Positions 1 to 7,606 of a DNA stretch of 64,000 bases are shown in pieces. How positions within the stretch are numbered: the first letter of the stretch is position 1; each line of letters opens with the position of its first letter. Both the position numbers and the translations under genes were made by a program. Location of the stretch: NCBI RefSeq assembly GCF_002799245.1, contig NZ_NEQV01000002.1:1-64000 (forward strand), in the 5' to 3' direction. Source of the stretch: Stenotrophomonas maltophilia. Lineage in GTDB: Bacteria > Pseudomonadota > Gammaproteobacteria > Xanthomonadales > Xanthomonadaceae. A model generated the notes under the pieces. The model was not told the origin of the DNA and did no database searches. It worked only from the letters and a program-made list of their open reading frames with translations.

Positions 1-160
1 CGTTAAATCGATAGTTCAAGTCCCTTTTGTCTAGGAAATCGGTGAGGCATGTGATGGAATTGTCATGTAAAGCAAGTACTTGAATGCGAATTGATCGTCT
101 GGATCGGTCTTTTATGTGTGCACAACCGTTCTGATTGCCCTGGTTGCTTTCTTTCGGCAT

Positions 161-180
161 ATGATAAGGCGCCTAATCAT
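161..180. promoter_or_regulatory. Putative MarR operator palindrome
   Basis: ATGATAAGGCGCCTAATCAT is palindromic except for one A/A pair in each half. It ends 13 bases before the MarR start codon and next to the ribosome-binding sequence. MarR dimers typically bind 16-20 bp inverted repeats in their own promoter, so autoregulation is a reasonable inference. Confidence 0.6.
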
Positions 181-193
181 ACGGGAGCGAGCC

Positions 194-694
194 ATGTTGG
201 AAGCCAAGCACCGTGCCCTGCTGGAAGAAGCGCAGCGGCGCGGTCACGCCAACATCGCGCAGCTGCGCCTGTGCTTCCAGCTGCTCTCGTTGTCCTCGTC
301 GATCGATCGCGACTGCGCTGCCCGGCTTGCACCGCACGGGCTCAGCGAGGGTCGCTTCATCGTGCTGTTCCTGCTGCACGGGGCCGGTGGCACACTGCCA
401 CCACACGATCTGGCCGAGCGTGCTGGCGTGACCCGGGCCACCATCAGCGGCCTGCTCGACGGCCTCCAGCGCGAAGGCCTGCTGCAGCGTCGCCCTGATG
501 CGGAAGATGGCCGTCGTCTGCAGATCGTGTTGACCGCGCCGGGAAAGCGCTTGGCCGAGGCGCTGTTCGAGCAGCATGCGCAATGGATCGGTGGCCTGTT
601 CAACGGCCTGGATGCTGATGAACAGCAGCAGTTGTCGCGGCTGCTGCGCAAGGTCTGGCAGCACGCGGACACCGGGCGGGAATCCGCGGCATGA
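194..694 (+). CDS. MarR-family transcriptional regulator
   Basis: This 166-residue protein is a winged helix-turn-helix regulator. The segment HDLAERAGVTRATISGLLDG fits the recognition helix region, and the following GLLQRRPDAEDGRR is the typical MarR wing (R-x-x-x-x-D-G-R). The start at 194 was chosen because GGGAGCGA lies 5 bases upstream; an in-frame ATG at 116 would add a tail through the palindrome at 161-180. Its TGA overlaps the ATG of the next gene by four bases, so the two are probably cotranslated. The ligand cannot be read from the sequence; the partner gene suggests a link with DNA damage or toxic electrophiles. Confidence 0.9.
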   Translation: MLEAKHRALLEEAQRRGHANIAQLRLCFQLLSLSSSIDRDCAARLAPHGLSEGRFIVLFLLHGAGGTLPPHDLAERAGVTRATISGLLDGLQREGLLQRRPDAEDGRRLQIVLTAPGKRLAEALFEQHAQWIGGLFNGLDADEQQQLSRLLRKVWQHADTGRESAA

Positions 695-1431
695 GCACGC
701 CGATTCCAGCGGAACGGCTGCGTGCACTCAATAGCGGCAGCGTCGCTGCCACTCATCTGGCCGAATGCCTGGCAGTGGATTTCAGCGCGCTGCTGCAGGT
801 GGTGGCGCCTGCGCTTGCGCCGGAAGCACTGCAACGCATGAGGGATGCCTCAGGCAAGGGAATCACCCAGCGCATGGCGCTGGCTGCGCGGTTGCTGCGC
901 GAAGCCGGGCAGGGTGATCCTGCGCACTGGAAGGTGCATGCATCCGACACGGTGCGTGGCTGGGCCTGCTACCTGATTGGCGGCGACAGCACTGCACCCC
1001 TTGCGGCCAAGCTGCAGGCGATGCGTCCACTGGCCGATGATCCGCACTTTGGTGTACGCGAATGGGCATGGCTGGCATTGCGCACGGATATCGTGGCTGC
1101 ACCATTGCAGGCGCTTGAGATCCTGCTGCCGTGGACGCACGACGCATCACCCCGGCTGCGACGCTTCGCCTGCGAAGCACTGCGCCCGCGCGGCGTGTGG
1201 GCCACGCATGTCGCGCTGTTCAAGCAGCACCCGGAACATGCATTGCCGCTGCTTGAAGCGCTGGCCGACGACCCGGATCGCTACGTACAGGACTCGGTAG
1301 GCAACTGGCTCAATGATGCCGGCAAGACACAGCCGCAGTGGCTGCATGGGCTATGCGCGCGCTGGCAGTGCGAACACGGTGGCGACGCCAATGCCTACAT
1401 CCGCAAGCGCGCGATGCGCTCGCTGCGGTAG
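691..1431 (+). CDS. DNA alkylation repair protein, AlkC/AlkD-like HEAT-repeat fold
   Basis: The 246-residue protein is built from amphipathic helix pairs like the HEAT-like repeats of AlkC/AlkD DNA glycosylases, which remove N3- and N7-alkylated purines without base flipping. Support comes from the segment around SPRLRRFACEALRPRGVWA (residues about 150-170), close to the R-R-x-A-S-E-x-x-R-P-R-x-x-W-A signature of the COG4335 (AlkC) group, and the later DPDRYVQDSVGNWLNDAGK. It overlaps the MarR gene by ATGA, forming a two-gene operon. The stop codon TAG lies inside the GTAG end of a SMAG-type repeat. The exact substrate is not certain. Confidence 0.8.
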   Translation: MSTPIPAERLRALNSGSVAATHLAECLAVDFSALLQVVAPALAPEALQRMRDASGKGITQRMALAARLLREAGQGDPAHWKVHASDTVRGWACYLIGGDSTAPLAAKLQAMRPLADDPHFGVREWAWLALRTDIVAAPLQALEILLPWTHDASPRLRRFACEALRPRGVWATHVALFKQHPEHALPLLEALADDPDRYVQDSVGNWLNDAGKTQPQWLHGLCARWQCEHGGDANAYIRKRAMRSLR

Positions 1432-1451
1432 TACCGGCCGCTGGCCGGCGC
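1428..1451 (+). repeat. SMAG-type GTAG hairpin repeat
   Basis: GTAG is followed by an ACCGGCC/GGCCGGC hairpin. The GTAG contains the stop codon of the upstream alkylation-repair gene. This matches the short GTAG-headed palindromic repeats known from S. maltophilia. Confidence 0.7.
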
Positions 1452-1544
1452 CCCCGGGCCATCCAAACGGACATGGCACATGCGCCTGTCACCCGGACGC
1501 GGTAAACAGGAGATTGCCCATGTCCATCCGCAGGGAAGTTGATC

Positions 1545-1802
1545 ATGCAGAGCAAGCTCCAGGTGACGCTGTTCGGCCCGCTGGGCGACAGCCCGGCGTT
1601 GCAGTTGCCGGGGCTGGAGGGGCCGTCAGTGGCCATCCCTGAGGCGGCGCTGCGGCGCTTGGTCTCGGATCTCTACACAGCGCGTTCCCTGCTCAACCCC
1701 GAGCAGCTGGACGAGGCCAGGCAGGAGCTGGATCGTGTGCTGGAGCGCTGGGCCGACATCCACGAAGGCCTGTTGCTGGATGTGGAAGTACATGGCAGAT
1801 GA
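1545..1802 (+). CDS. Small hypothetical protein (85 aa)
   Basis: This short acidic protein starts MQSKLQVTLFGPLGDS and ends in a helix rich in Glu, Arg and Leu (EQLDEARQELDRVLERWADI). The ATG at 1545 has AGGGA eight bases upstream; a TTG two codons earlier is the alternative. It has no signal peptide or membrane segment and I do not recognise the family. It lies alone between the repair operon and the aromatic attenuator. Confidence 0.6.
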   Translation: MQSKLQVTLFGPLGDSPALQLPGLEGPSVAIPEAALRRLVSDLYTARSLLNPEQLDEARQELDRVLERWADIHEGLLLDVEVHGR

Positions 1803-1884
1803 GCGGCATTGCGTGGCCGCCGCCGCGTAAGCAGGGCGGGCACGCACTTCGCTGAACCACATCTCCAGTTGCGGATGAAACATT

Positions 1885-1913
1885 TTGCACTGCGCAGAAG
1901 CTGTGCTATCAAT
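1885..1913 (+). promoter_or_regulatory. Possible promoter of the DAHP synthase attenuator
   Basis: TTGCAC at 1885-1890 is followed after 16 bases by TATCAAT at 1907-1913. If used, transcription would begin close to 1920, almost at the ATG of the leader peptide, which lacks a Shine-Dalgarno sequence. The leader would then be translated as a leaderless message. This is inference from spacing only. Confidence 0.35.
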
Positions 1914-1920
1914 ACAACCC

Positions 1921-1998
1921 ATGAACGCAGCCGCCACCCGCTTTTACTGGTATTACTTTCCGAAGCCACTGGCGGAGGAAGGACTGCGCTCACCCTGA
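1921..1998 (+). CDS. Aromatic attenuator leader peptide (25 aa)
   Basis: The 25-codon frame reads M-N-A-A-A-T-R-F-Y-W-Y-Y-F-P-K and ends in TGA at 1996-1998. Codons 8-13 are TTT TAC TGG TAT TAC TTT, six aromatic codons in a row (Phe, Tyr, Trp, Tyr, Tyr, Phe). Such a run directly in front of a terminator and the gene for the first step of aromatic amino acid synthesis is the hallmark of a leader peptide that senses charged tRNA. Stalling here would cover the RNA segment at 1931-1936 and favour the antiterminator. It is too short for usual gene finders. Confidence 0.85.
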   Translation: MNAAATRFYWYYFPKPLAEEGLRSP

Positions 1999-2051
1999 AG
2001 AAAGCTTCAGACGCATTCCCGAAAGCCGCCAGCGAACCTGGCGGCTTTTTT
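1931..2051 (+). promoter_or_regulatory. Transcription attenuator, mutually exclusive hairpins
   Basis: Four segments can be read directly. Segment 1 is CCGCCA (1931-1936), segment 2 CTGGCGG (1969-1975), segment 3 CCGCCAG (2026-2032) and segment 4 CTGGCGG (2038-2044). 1:2 forms a pause hairpin, 2:3 a seven-base antiterminator and 3:4 the terminator. The aromatic codons lie between segments 1 and 2. This is the classic arrangement of ribosome-mediated attenuation. Confidence 0.85.
2025..2051 (+). terminator. Attenuator terminator upstream of DAHP synthase
   Basis: An eight-base stem GCCGCCAG/CTGGCGGC with loop CGAAC is followed by six T. It is the 3:4 hairpin of the attenuator and lies 48 bases before the DAHP synthase start. 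Confidence 0.9.
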
Positions 2052-2098
2052 CATGCCGCCACGCTGGGGACCCTCAACGTTCCGGAGATCTCCCCCCG

Positions 2099-3172
2099 AT
2101 GCCCCCGCACACCGACGACCTGCGTATCCGCACCATCGAACCGCTGACACCGCCTGCCCAGCTGCTGGCGATGCTGCCCTGTGACGATGAAGCCTCCGAC
2201 ACTGTCAGCGCTTCGCGCGCGGCCCTGCACCAGATCCTGCACGGCCGTGACGACCGCCTGGCCGTGGTGGTTGGCCCGTGCTCGATCCACGACCCGAACG
2301 CCGCCATCGAGTACGCCCAACGCCTGAAGCCGCTGCGCGATGCGCTGGCGGGCGAACTGGAAATCGTCATGCGTGTGTACTTCGAGAAGCCGCGAACCAC
2401 GGTGGGCTGGAAGGGCCTGATCAACGATCCGGATCTGGACGGCAGCTTCAGGATCGACAAGGGCCTGCGCATCGCCCGCGGCCTGCTGCGCGACATCAAC
2501 AAGCTCGGCCTGCCGGCCGGTGTCGAGTTCCTCGATGTGATCTCTCCGCAGTACATCGCCGACCTGGTGGCATGGGGCGCGATCGGTGCACGTACCACCG
2601 AAAGCCAGGTGCATCGCGAGCTGGCCTCGGGGCTGTCGTGCCCGGTCGGCTTCAAGAACGGCACCGACGGCAACGTAAAAATCGCCGCTGACGCGGTGGG
2701 CGCGGCGTCCAACCCGCATCACTTCCTGTCGGTCACCAAGCAGGGCGGCACCGCCATCGTGTCGACCACCGGTAATCCGGATTGCCATGTGATCCTGCGT
2801 GGCGGCAAGCAGCCGAACTACGATGCAGGCAGTGTCGCAGATGCCTGCCAGGTGCTGGCCAAGGCCAAGCTGCCGACGCGCCTGATGATCGACGCCAGCC
2901 ATGCCAACAGCCTGAAGAACCCCGAGAACCAGCCGCAGGTGATCGAAGACATCGCCGTTCAGTTGGAAGACGGTGAACAGCGCATCGTGGGTGTGATGAT
3001 CGAAAGCCATCTGGTCGGTGGTCGCCAGGAACTGGTGGAAGGCCAGCCGCTGGTCTACGGGCAGAGCATCACCGATGGCTGCATCGACTGGGACACCACC
3101 GTGACGGTGCTGGAGCGGCTGGCCGCAGCCGTGCGCGCCCGTCGTGAAGTGAAGGTGTCCGAAGCCGCCTGA
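2099..3172 (+). CDS. aroG: 3-deoxy-7-phosphoheptulonate (DAHP) synthase, class I
   Basis: The enzyme condenses phosphoenolpyruvate and erythrose 4-phosphate to DAHP, the entry step of the shikimate pathway in the cytoplasm. At 357 residues it has the length of the AroF/G/H group. GPCSIHDP (about residue 60) is the substrate-binding signature, MRVYFEKPRTTVGWKGLIND follows, and DASHANSLKNP lies in the C-terminal half. A weak GGAG sits 11 bases before the ATG. Expression appears to be controlled by the attenuator at 1931-2051, which would respond to Phe, Tyr and Trp charging together. Which isozyme (AroF, G or H feedback type) it represents cannot be settled by eye. Confidence 0.95.
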   Translation: MPPHTDDLRIRTIEPLTPPAQLLAMLPCDDEASDTVSASRAALHQILHGRDDRLAVVVGPCSIHDPNAAIEYAQRLKPLRDALAGELEIVMRVYFEKPRTTVGWKGLINDPDLDGSFRIDKGLRIARGLLRDINKLGLPAGVEFLDVISPQYIADLVAWGAIGARTTESQVHRELASGLSCPVGFKNGTDGNVKIAADAVGAASNPHHFLSVTKQGGTAIVSTTGNPDCHVILRGGKQPNYDAGSVADACQVLAKAKLPTRLMIDASHANSLKNPENQPQVIEDIAVQLEDGEQRIVGVMIESHLVGGRQELVEGQPLVYGQSITDGCIDWDTTVTVLERLAAAVRARREVKVSEAA

Positions 3173-3355
3173 TGGAAGCCGCCTGGGTGCGGCACGTGTG
3201 TGGATGGTGGCCAGCGCCTGCGGGGGTGCGGCCGCGATCAGGGCCGGTCGGAGTTGGAGACCGGCTCGTCCGCACCGGCGATGCGCCTGGCGCTGCGCAT
3301 GAGCGACAGCGCCAGGTACATCGCCGGGGTGGTGTGGGCCCGGCGGACGCGAACC

Positions 3356-3973
3356 TCAATGCACTTCGTCGTGGTACACGAACTTCGGCATTTCCCAGCG
3401 GTAGTGGATCGCCAGCAGGCGCAACGCGAAGCCGCCGCCGAGGCAGCACAGGATCGCCGTGGCATCGGCCACGCCCCAATGCAGCAGCAACAGATAGGCC
3501 GCGCCGGTCAGCAGCGCGATGATCGCGTACAGCTCCTTCTGGAAGATCAGCGGCACCTCGTTGCAGAGGATGTCGCGCAGCACGCCGCCGAATGCGCCGG
3601 TCAGCATGCCGGCGATCAGCACGATCGGCATCGCATGGCCGGCTTCGCGGGCGATCGAGCAGCCGATCAGGGTGAAGGCGATCAGGCCCAGGCCGTCGAG
3701 CACCAGGAAGGTGCGGCGGAAGTGGTGCATCCAGCGTGCGACCCAGGTGGCGATCAGCGCCGCGCAGACGGTGAAGCCCAGGTACTCGGGATGCTTCACC
3801 CAGCCCAGCGGGTAGTGGCCGAGCAGGATGTCACGCAGTGATCCGCCACCGAGGGCGGTGACGCAGGCGATCATGACCACACCGAACAGATCCATGCGGC
3901 GGCGGCCGGCGGACAGTGCGCCGGTCATGGCTTCGGCGGAAATGGCAATCAGGTAGATGATGGACAACAGCAT
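3356..3973 (-). CDS. TRIC/UPF0126 family membrane protein under a glycine riboswitch
   Basis: The 205-residue integral membrane protein has about seven hydrophobic helices and two copies of the family motif: GGGSLRDILLG in the first half and GGVLRDILCNEVP in the second. Bacterial TRIC-type proteins form trimeric cation channels. The glycine riboswitch upstream suggests that this member handles glycine or the ion balance that goes with it (inference). The start at 3973 opens directly into a membrane helix (MLLSIIYLIAISAEA); longer in-frame starts would run into the riboswitch. Confidence 0.85.
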   Translation of the reverse strand: MLLSIIYLIAISAEAMTGALSAGRRRMDLFGVVMIACVTALGGGSLRDILLGHYPLGWVKHPEYLGFTVCAALIATWVARWMHHFRRTFLVLDGLGLIAFTLIGCSIAREAGHAMPIVLIAGMLTGAFGGVLRDILCNEVPLIFQKELYAIIALLTGAAYLLLLHWGVADATAILCCLGGGFALRLLAIHYRWEMPKFVYHDEVH

Positions 3974-4065
3974 GGGACAGGCTCCGGGCGCGGTGGGGCC
4001 GGCCATGCGCGTATACCGCCACTGCCTGCGCAATGACGGGATGACGATGACCGGTGCCGCTCCCG

Positions 4066-4255
4066 CTGTCCTTTTGCCTGAGAGTTCAGCGGCGTAGGCC
4101 GCGTGCCCCTTCGGCGGATCGTCCCGGGCGTGCCCGGTGACCTCTCTCCAGCTCGGCGAGTCGAATGCATGGTTGGTGGGATTCCAGCCCACCGGCCTGA
4201 GCGATCATGGGAGCCTGCGCCTTCGGCGGGCGCCAGCACGGCGCCTCTCTCCTGC
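4066..4255 (-). promoter_or_regulatory. Tandem glycine riboswitch
   Basis: On the minus strand there are two aptamer-like units. The first (about 4255-4190) begins GGAGAGAGGCGCC. The second (about 4150-4066) begins TGGAGAGAGG and ends CTGAACTCTCAGGCAAAAGG. The GGAGAG opening, the GCCGAAGG core of each unit and the CTCTCAGGCAAAAGGAC close are the conserved parts of glycine riboswitches. It precedes the TRIC-family gene by about 90 bases. Confidence 0.9.
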
Positions 4256-4304
4256 ATTCGGGCGCCAGTATATCCGCTGCAGTGCAGCACGGCATAATCC
4301 GGCC

Positions 4305-4580
4305 ATGGCCCCGTCCCTCCGCCCGTGGTTCCTGTACCTGCTCGAATGCCGCGATGGCAGCTACTACGCCGGCATCAGCACCGATGTGGATGCGCGTTTC
4401 GCCGCCCACCAGGCCGGCAAGGGCGCGCGCTACACCCGGGCCCGGCCGCCGCTGCGCGTGCTGGCCGTGCGCGAGTACCCGGACCGGGCCGCCGCGTCGC
4501 GGGCCGAGTGGCAACTCAAGCAGCAGCCCCGCGAACGCAAGCTGGCCTGGCTGCAGGCGCTGGACTCCAGCCTTCTGTAG
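4305..4580 (+). CDS. GIY-YIG nuclease-fold protein (UPF0213/YhbQ-like)
   Basis: The 91-residue protein consists of a single GIY-YIG domain: [17 protein letters not shown] near the N-terminus carries the two short strands, and [16 protein letters not shown] ends the domain. Small stand-alone members such as E. coli YhbQ are proposed DNA-structure nucleases; the cellular role is not established. It is divergent from the riboswitch-controlled gene, with the riboswitch starting only 50 bases upstream. Its stop codon TAG is part of the GTAG of a SMAG-type repeat. Confidence 0.85.
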   Translation: MAPSLRPWFLYLLECRDGSYYAGISTDVDARFAAHQAGKGARYTRARPPLRVLAVREYPDRAAASRAEWQLKQQPRERKLAWLQALDSSLL

Positions 4581-4597
4581 CCGAGCCCACGCTCGGC
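4577..4597 (+). repeat. SMAG-type GTAG hairpin repeat
   Basis: GTAG is followed by CCGAGC-CCAC-GCTCGG. The GTAG contains the stop codon of the GIY-YIG gene. Confidence 0.75.
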
Positions 4598-4728
4598 GGC
4601 TGTTCCTGCTGCCCGAAACGGGAACCGGGCAGCCGCCCGGCGCTACATTGGGGATCGGCGCCATGCGTAGATGGGCACGGCCCCGTCATGCCATCCTCAT
4701 TGCACCCATCGACGCAGGGAACCGTCCG

Positions 4729-5163
4729 ATGAAGATCTGCTGGATGCTGTCATTGATCGCTTGCACCGCACTGCAGGCCTGCACCGAGGCCCCGTCGGCG
4801 GTACCGTTGCAGCATGGGCAGATCGGCACCGCCGCCGAGCTGGCCGCCTTTGGCCCGACGGTGCCCGAACCGATCCACCTGCGTCGCGACCGCGTGCCTC
4901 CCGATCTGGTCGATCTGATCCCGCTGGCGGAAAAGTGGGGCATCGGCGATGACGTGTTGCGCGACGAGATGCAGGAGCGGGCGACCGACGCGGAAAAGCA
5001 GGCGATGGCCGATGCCCTGAAGGATCGGCACGAGCGCATCACCGCTTGGCTTGACACGTTCCCCCAGGGGCAGCCGATGTCCGACGAAGCCGCGGCCTTC
5101 ATGTACATGCAGCTGGGCGTTGCCGAACTGGGCCTGTGGCCGCAGCAGGGGCCACCCCGGTAG
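4729..5163 (+). CDS. Hypothetical lipoprotein (144 aa)
   Basis: The start MKICWMLSLIACTALQAC is a lipoprotein signal with a lipobox (LQA-C, Cys18). The rest is soluble, helical and charged (PLAEKWGIGDDVLRDEMQER, then LKDRHERITAWLDTF). I do not recognise the domain. The TAG stop lies in the GTAG of the next repeat. It heads a run of three small genes on the same strand, of which the second and third are separated by only three bases. Confidence 0.7.
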   Translation: MKICWMLSLIACTALQACTEAPSAVPLQHGQIGTAAELAAFGPTVPEPIHLRRDRVPPDLVDLIPLAEKWGIGDDVLRDEMQERATDAEKQAMADALKDRHERITAWLDTFPQGQPMSDEAAAFMYMQLGVAELGLWPQQGPPR

Positions 5164-5185
5164 AGATCCACGCCAGGCGTGGATG
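5160..5185 (+). repeat. SMAG-type GTAG hairpin repeat
   Basis: GTAGAG is followed by the hairpin ATCCACGCC/GCGTGGAT. The GTAG contains the stop codon of the lipoprotein gene. Confidence 0.7.
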
Positions 5186-5236
5186 GGGGCCGATGTCCAT
5201 GCCATGATCGGCCAGCCCTCAGCGCTGGAGACCTGG

Positions 5237-5668
5237 ATGTCCACCGTTGCCCTGCTGTTCGCGCTCTCCGCATCAACCAGCCCCGCTGCCGATCCGGCCA
5301 CGATCGCGGCCATCGAAGCCACCTGCCACGATTACGTCGATGGCCAGCTGGAGGCCGACCCGCAGCGCGTCGCCCGTTCCCTGCACCCGGACCTGGCCAA
5401 GCGTGCGGTTCTCGGTGATACCCCCGACGAACGCCTGGGCCTGCGCCGGATGTCGAAGGAGGAGCTGGTCTCGTTGACAAGGCAGGGCGCGCTGAAGACG
5501 CCGAAGGATCAATGGGACCGCCGCTGCACGGTGCTGGACGTGACCGGCAACGCGGCCTCGGTGCGGCTGGAAACCCCGTGGTTCGTCGACTACTTCCACA
5601 TGGGGCGCTTCGACCAGCGCTGGGTCATCGTCAACGCGTTGTGGTACCCGAAACCGAAGGCGCAGTAA
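5237..5668 (+). CDS. Exported NTF2-like protein (putative lumazine-binding type)
   Basis: The 143-residue protein begins with a short signal-like stretch (MSTVALLFALSASTSPAADP). It continues as one NTF2-like cone: CHDYVDGQLEADPQRVARSL is the opening helix and VRLETPWFVDYFHMGRFDQR, then WVIVNALWYPKP, are the last strands. This layout matches the 'putative lumazine-binding' family, whose members are mostly of unknown function. GGAG lies six bases before the ATG. The next gene starts three bases after its stop. Confidence 0.7.
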   Translation: MSTVALLFALSASTSPAADPATIAAIEATCHDYVDGQLEADPQRVARSLHPDLAKRAVLGDTPDERLGLRRMSKEELVSLTRQGALKTPKDQWDRRCTVLDVTGNAASVRLETPWFVDYFHMGRFDQRWVIVNALWYPKPKAQ

Positions 5669-5671
5669 TCG

Positions 5672-6121
5672 ATGCGTGCCGCCGGCAAAGCATGGATCTC
5701 CGTCGCCGTGCTGGTCGCCGGCATCGCACTGCTGCCTGGCCTTCTGTACCTGCTCGGACTGGCGCTGGTGGAAGGTCGGCCGAAGCCGGCCGATCGCGCA
5801 CCCAGTGGTGTGGCAGCATGCAGCAGTGAACCGCGAACGGGATACCAGCCGATGAACCCCTGGCGCTTCGCCGCGCAGTTGTTCGGCAAGGACGCGATGC
5901 AGAAGAAAGTGCCCGAGGTGGAGCGGGAGGCCTATTGGGTTGCCCGCCGCCACCTGTGGCGGCAGCCCCGGCACGGCATGCTGCGCTGGCAGCTGAGCGG
6001 CACTGCACTGACGATCTGGATTACCCGGCATTGGAGCGCGGCGCAGATTGCCGATACCGCGAAGAAGGAAGACTTCTGTCAGGCATGGTCACGCCCGCGT
6101 GGCCCTGGCGGCCCGAGGTAG
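5672..6121 (+). CDS. Hypothetical membrane-anchored protein (149 aa)
   Basis: One N-terminal membrane helix (residues about 9-33, ISVAVLVAGIALLPGLLYLL) is followed by a soluble domain containing NPWRFAAQLFGKDAMQ and ALTIWITRHWSAAQIADTA. I do not recognise the family. It starts three bases after the NTF2-like gene, so the two are probably cotranscribed. The TAG stop is part of a GTAG repeat end. Confidence 0.6.
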   Translation: MRAAGKAWISVAVLVAGIALLPGLLYLLGLALVEGRPKPADRAPSGVAACSSEPRTGYQPMNPWRFAAQLFGKDAMQKKVPEVEREAYWVARRHLWRQPRHGMLRWQLSGTALTIWITRHWSAAQIADTAKKEDFCQAWSRPRGPGGPR

Positions 6122-6140
6122 ATCCACGCCATGCGTGCGG
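6118..6140 (+). repeat. Partial SMAG-type repeat
   Basis: GTAGATCCACGCCATGCGTG is a truncated version of the ATCCACGCC/GCGTGGAT hairpin. It contains the stop codon of the upstream gene. Confidence 0.55.
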
Positions 6141-6202
6141 GGTGCCGTCAGGGCGCAGAGCCCTTTGCGGAGAAAAGGGAGCCGCCCCCGTTGCGTACGG
6201 CG

Positions 6203-7483
6203 CTACCGCTTCGGTCGCCGGTCGTCGCGGTCGTCACCGAAGATGATGCGCGCACTGCGCTGGTAGCTCCAATACGCCACCGCCCAGTTCAGCAGCACCA
6301 CGATGCGGTTGCGGAAGCCGATCAGGAAGAACACGTGCGCGGCCAGCCAGAACCACCAGGCCAGCACGCCGGATAGCTGCAACCGGCCCAGGTGCACGAT
6401 GGCGGCCATGCGGCCGATGGTGGCCAGGTTGCCGTAGTCGGCGTACTTGAACGGGCCGGGTTCGGGCTTGCCGTGCAGGCGCGCGCGGACCACCTCGGCC
6501 ACGTACTTGCCCATCTGCTTGGCGGCGGGTGCCACGCCGGGTACCGGCTTGCCGTCGGCCTGGCTCAGTGCGGCAAGGTCGCCCGCCACGAACAGCTCCG
6601 GATGGCCGGGCAGGGTCAGGTCCGGTTGCACCTGCACGCGTCCAGCGCGGTCCAGTGGCACGTCCAGCGTGCGCGCCAGCGGTGAAGCGGCCACGCCGGC
6701 GGCCCAGACCACGGTGCGTGCCGGTACGAACTGATCACCGAGCCTGAAGCCCTGGCTGTCGATGTCGCTCACCGGCGTACCGGTCAGCACTTCCACGCCC
6801 AGCTTTTCCAGCTGGCGGCGCGCCTTCAGCGAAAGCACTTCCGGGAACGAGGACAGCACGCGCGGGCCAGCCTCGACCAGCCGCACCTTGGCGCTGGCCG
6901 GGTCGATGTGGCGGAACTCGTTGCGCAGCGTGTGGCGTGCGATCTCGGCCAGCGTGCCGGCCAGTTCGACGCCGGTGGGGCCGCCGCCGACGATGGCGAA
7001 ACTCAGCCACGCCGCCTTCTTCGCCGGGTCCGGTTCGGCCTCGGCACGCTCGAACGCCAGCAGCAGCTTGCGGCGCAATGCGATGGCATCGTCCAGCGTC
7101 TTCAGGCCGGGCGCATCATCGGCCCACTGGTCATTGCCGAAATAAGCGTGGGTGGCGCCGGTGGCCAGCAGCAGGCTGTCGTAGTCCAGCGCGCTGCCGT
7201 CGGCCATGCGGATCTGCCGGGCCTGCTTGTCGATGGCCACGACTTCGCCCAGGCGCACTTCCACATTGCGCTGGTGGCCGAGGATGTGGCGCAGCGGTGC
7301 GGCGATGTCCGGCGCGGACAGGCCGGCGGTGGCCACCTGATACAGCAGCGGCTGGAACAGGTGATGGTTGCGGCGGTCGACCAGGGTGATGCGTATGCGC
7401 TCGCGGGCCAGGGCACGGGTGGCCCAGAGACCGGCAAAACCGCCGCCGACAACGACCAGGTGGGGAACGCGTTCGCGACTCAT
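6203..7483 (-). CDS. ndh: Type II NADH:quinone oxidoreductase (NDH-2)
   Basis: The 426-residue flavoprotein passes electrons from NADH to quinone without pumping protons. The FAD-binding Rossmann motif VVGGGFAGLWATRAL is at the N-terminus, the NADH-binding motif FAIVGGGPTGVELAG at about 165, and the second FAD contact ELFVAGDLAAL at about 300. The C-terminal part (VLAWWFWLAAHVFFLIGF) is hydrophobic and probably anchors the enzyme to the inner membrane face. It stands alone and is divergent from the NYN-domain gene. Confidence 0.92.
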   Translation of the reverse strand: MSRERVPHLVVVGGGFAGLWATRALARERIRITLVDRRNHHLFQPLLYQVATAGLSAPDIAAPLRHILGHQRNVEVRLGEVVAIDKQARQIRMADGSALDYDSLLLATGATHAYFGNDQWADDAPGLKTLDDAIALRRKLLLAFERAEAEPDPAKKAAWLSFAIVGGGPTGVELAGTLAEIARHTLRNEFRHIDPASAKVRLVEAGPRVLSSFPEVLSLKARRQLEKLGVEVLTGTPVSDIDSQGFRLGDQFVPARTVVWAAGVAASPLARTLDVPLDRAGRVQVQPDLTLPGHPELFVAGDLAALSQADGKPVPGVAPAAKQMGKYVAEVVRARLHGKPEPGPFKYADYGNLATIGRMAAIVHLGRLQLSGVLAWWFWLAAHVFFLIGFRNRIVVLLNWAVAYWSYQRSARIIFGDDRDDRRPKR

Positions 7484-7606
7484 CGACTCACTCCAGTGGG
7501 GGCATTGGGGGAAGCGCCTGGCATCTTCGCACGGCGGCCGCCTGTCACGTCAGCGCCCGCGTGGATCGGCGATACTCGGGTTCAGGCAACCGCCCGCGAG
7601 GAATCC

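Noticed and set aside
1520..1642. A 40-codon frame starting ATGTCC with AGGAG upstream, overlapping the 85-residue gene at 1545
   Set aside because: Good start signal, but no recognisable sequence, and the overlapping frame at 1545 has the better protein-like composition. It could be a translated upstream frame; evidence is too thin.
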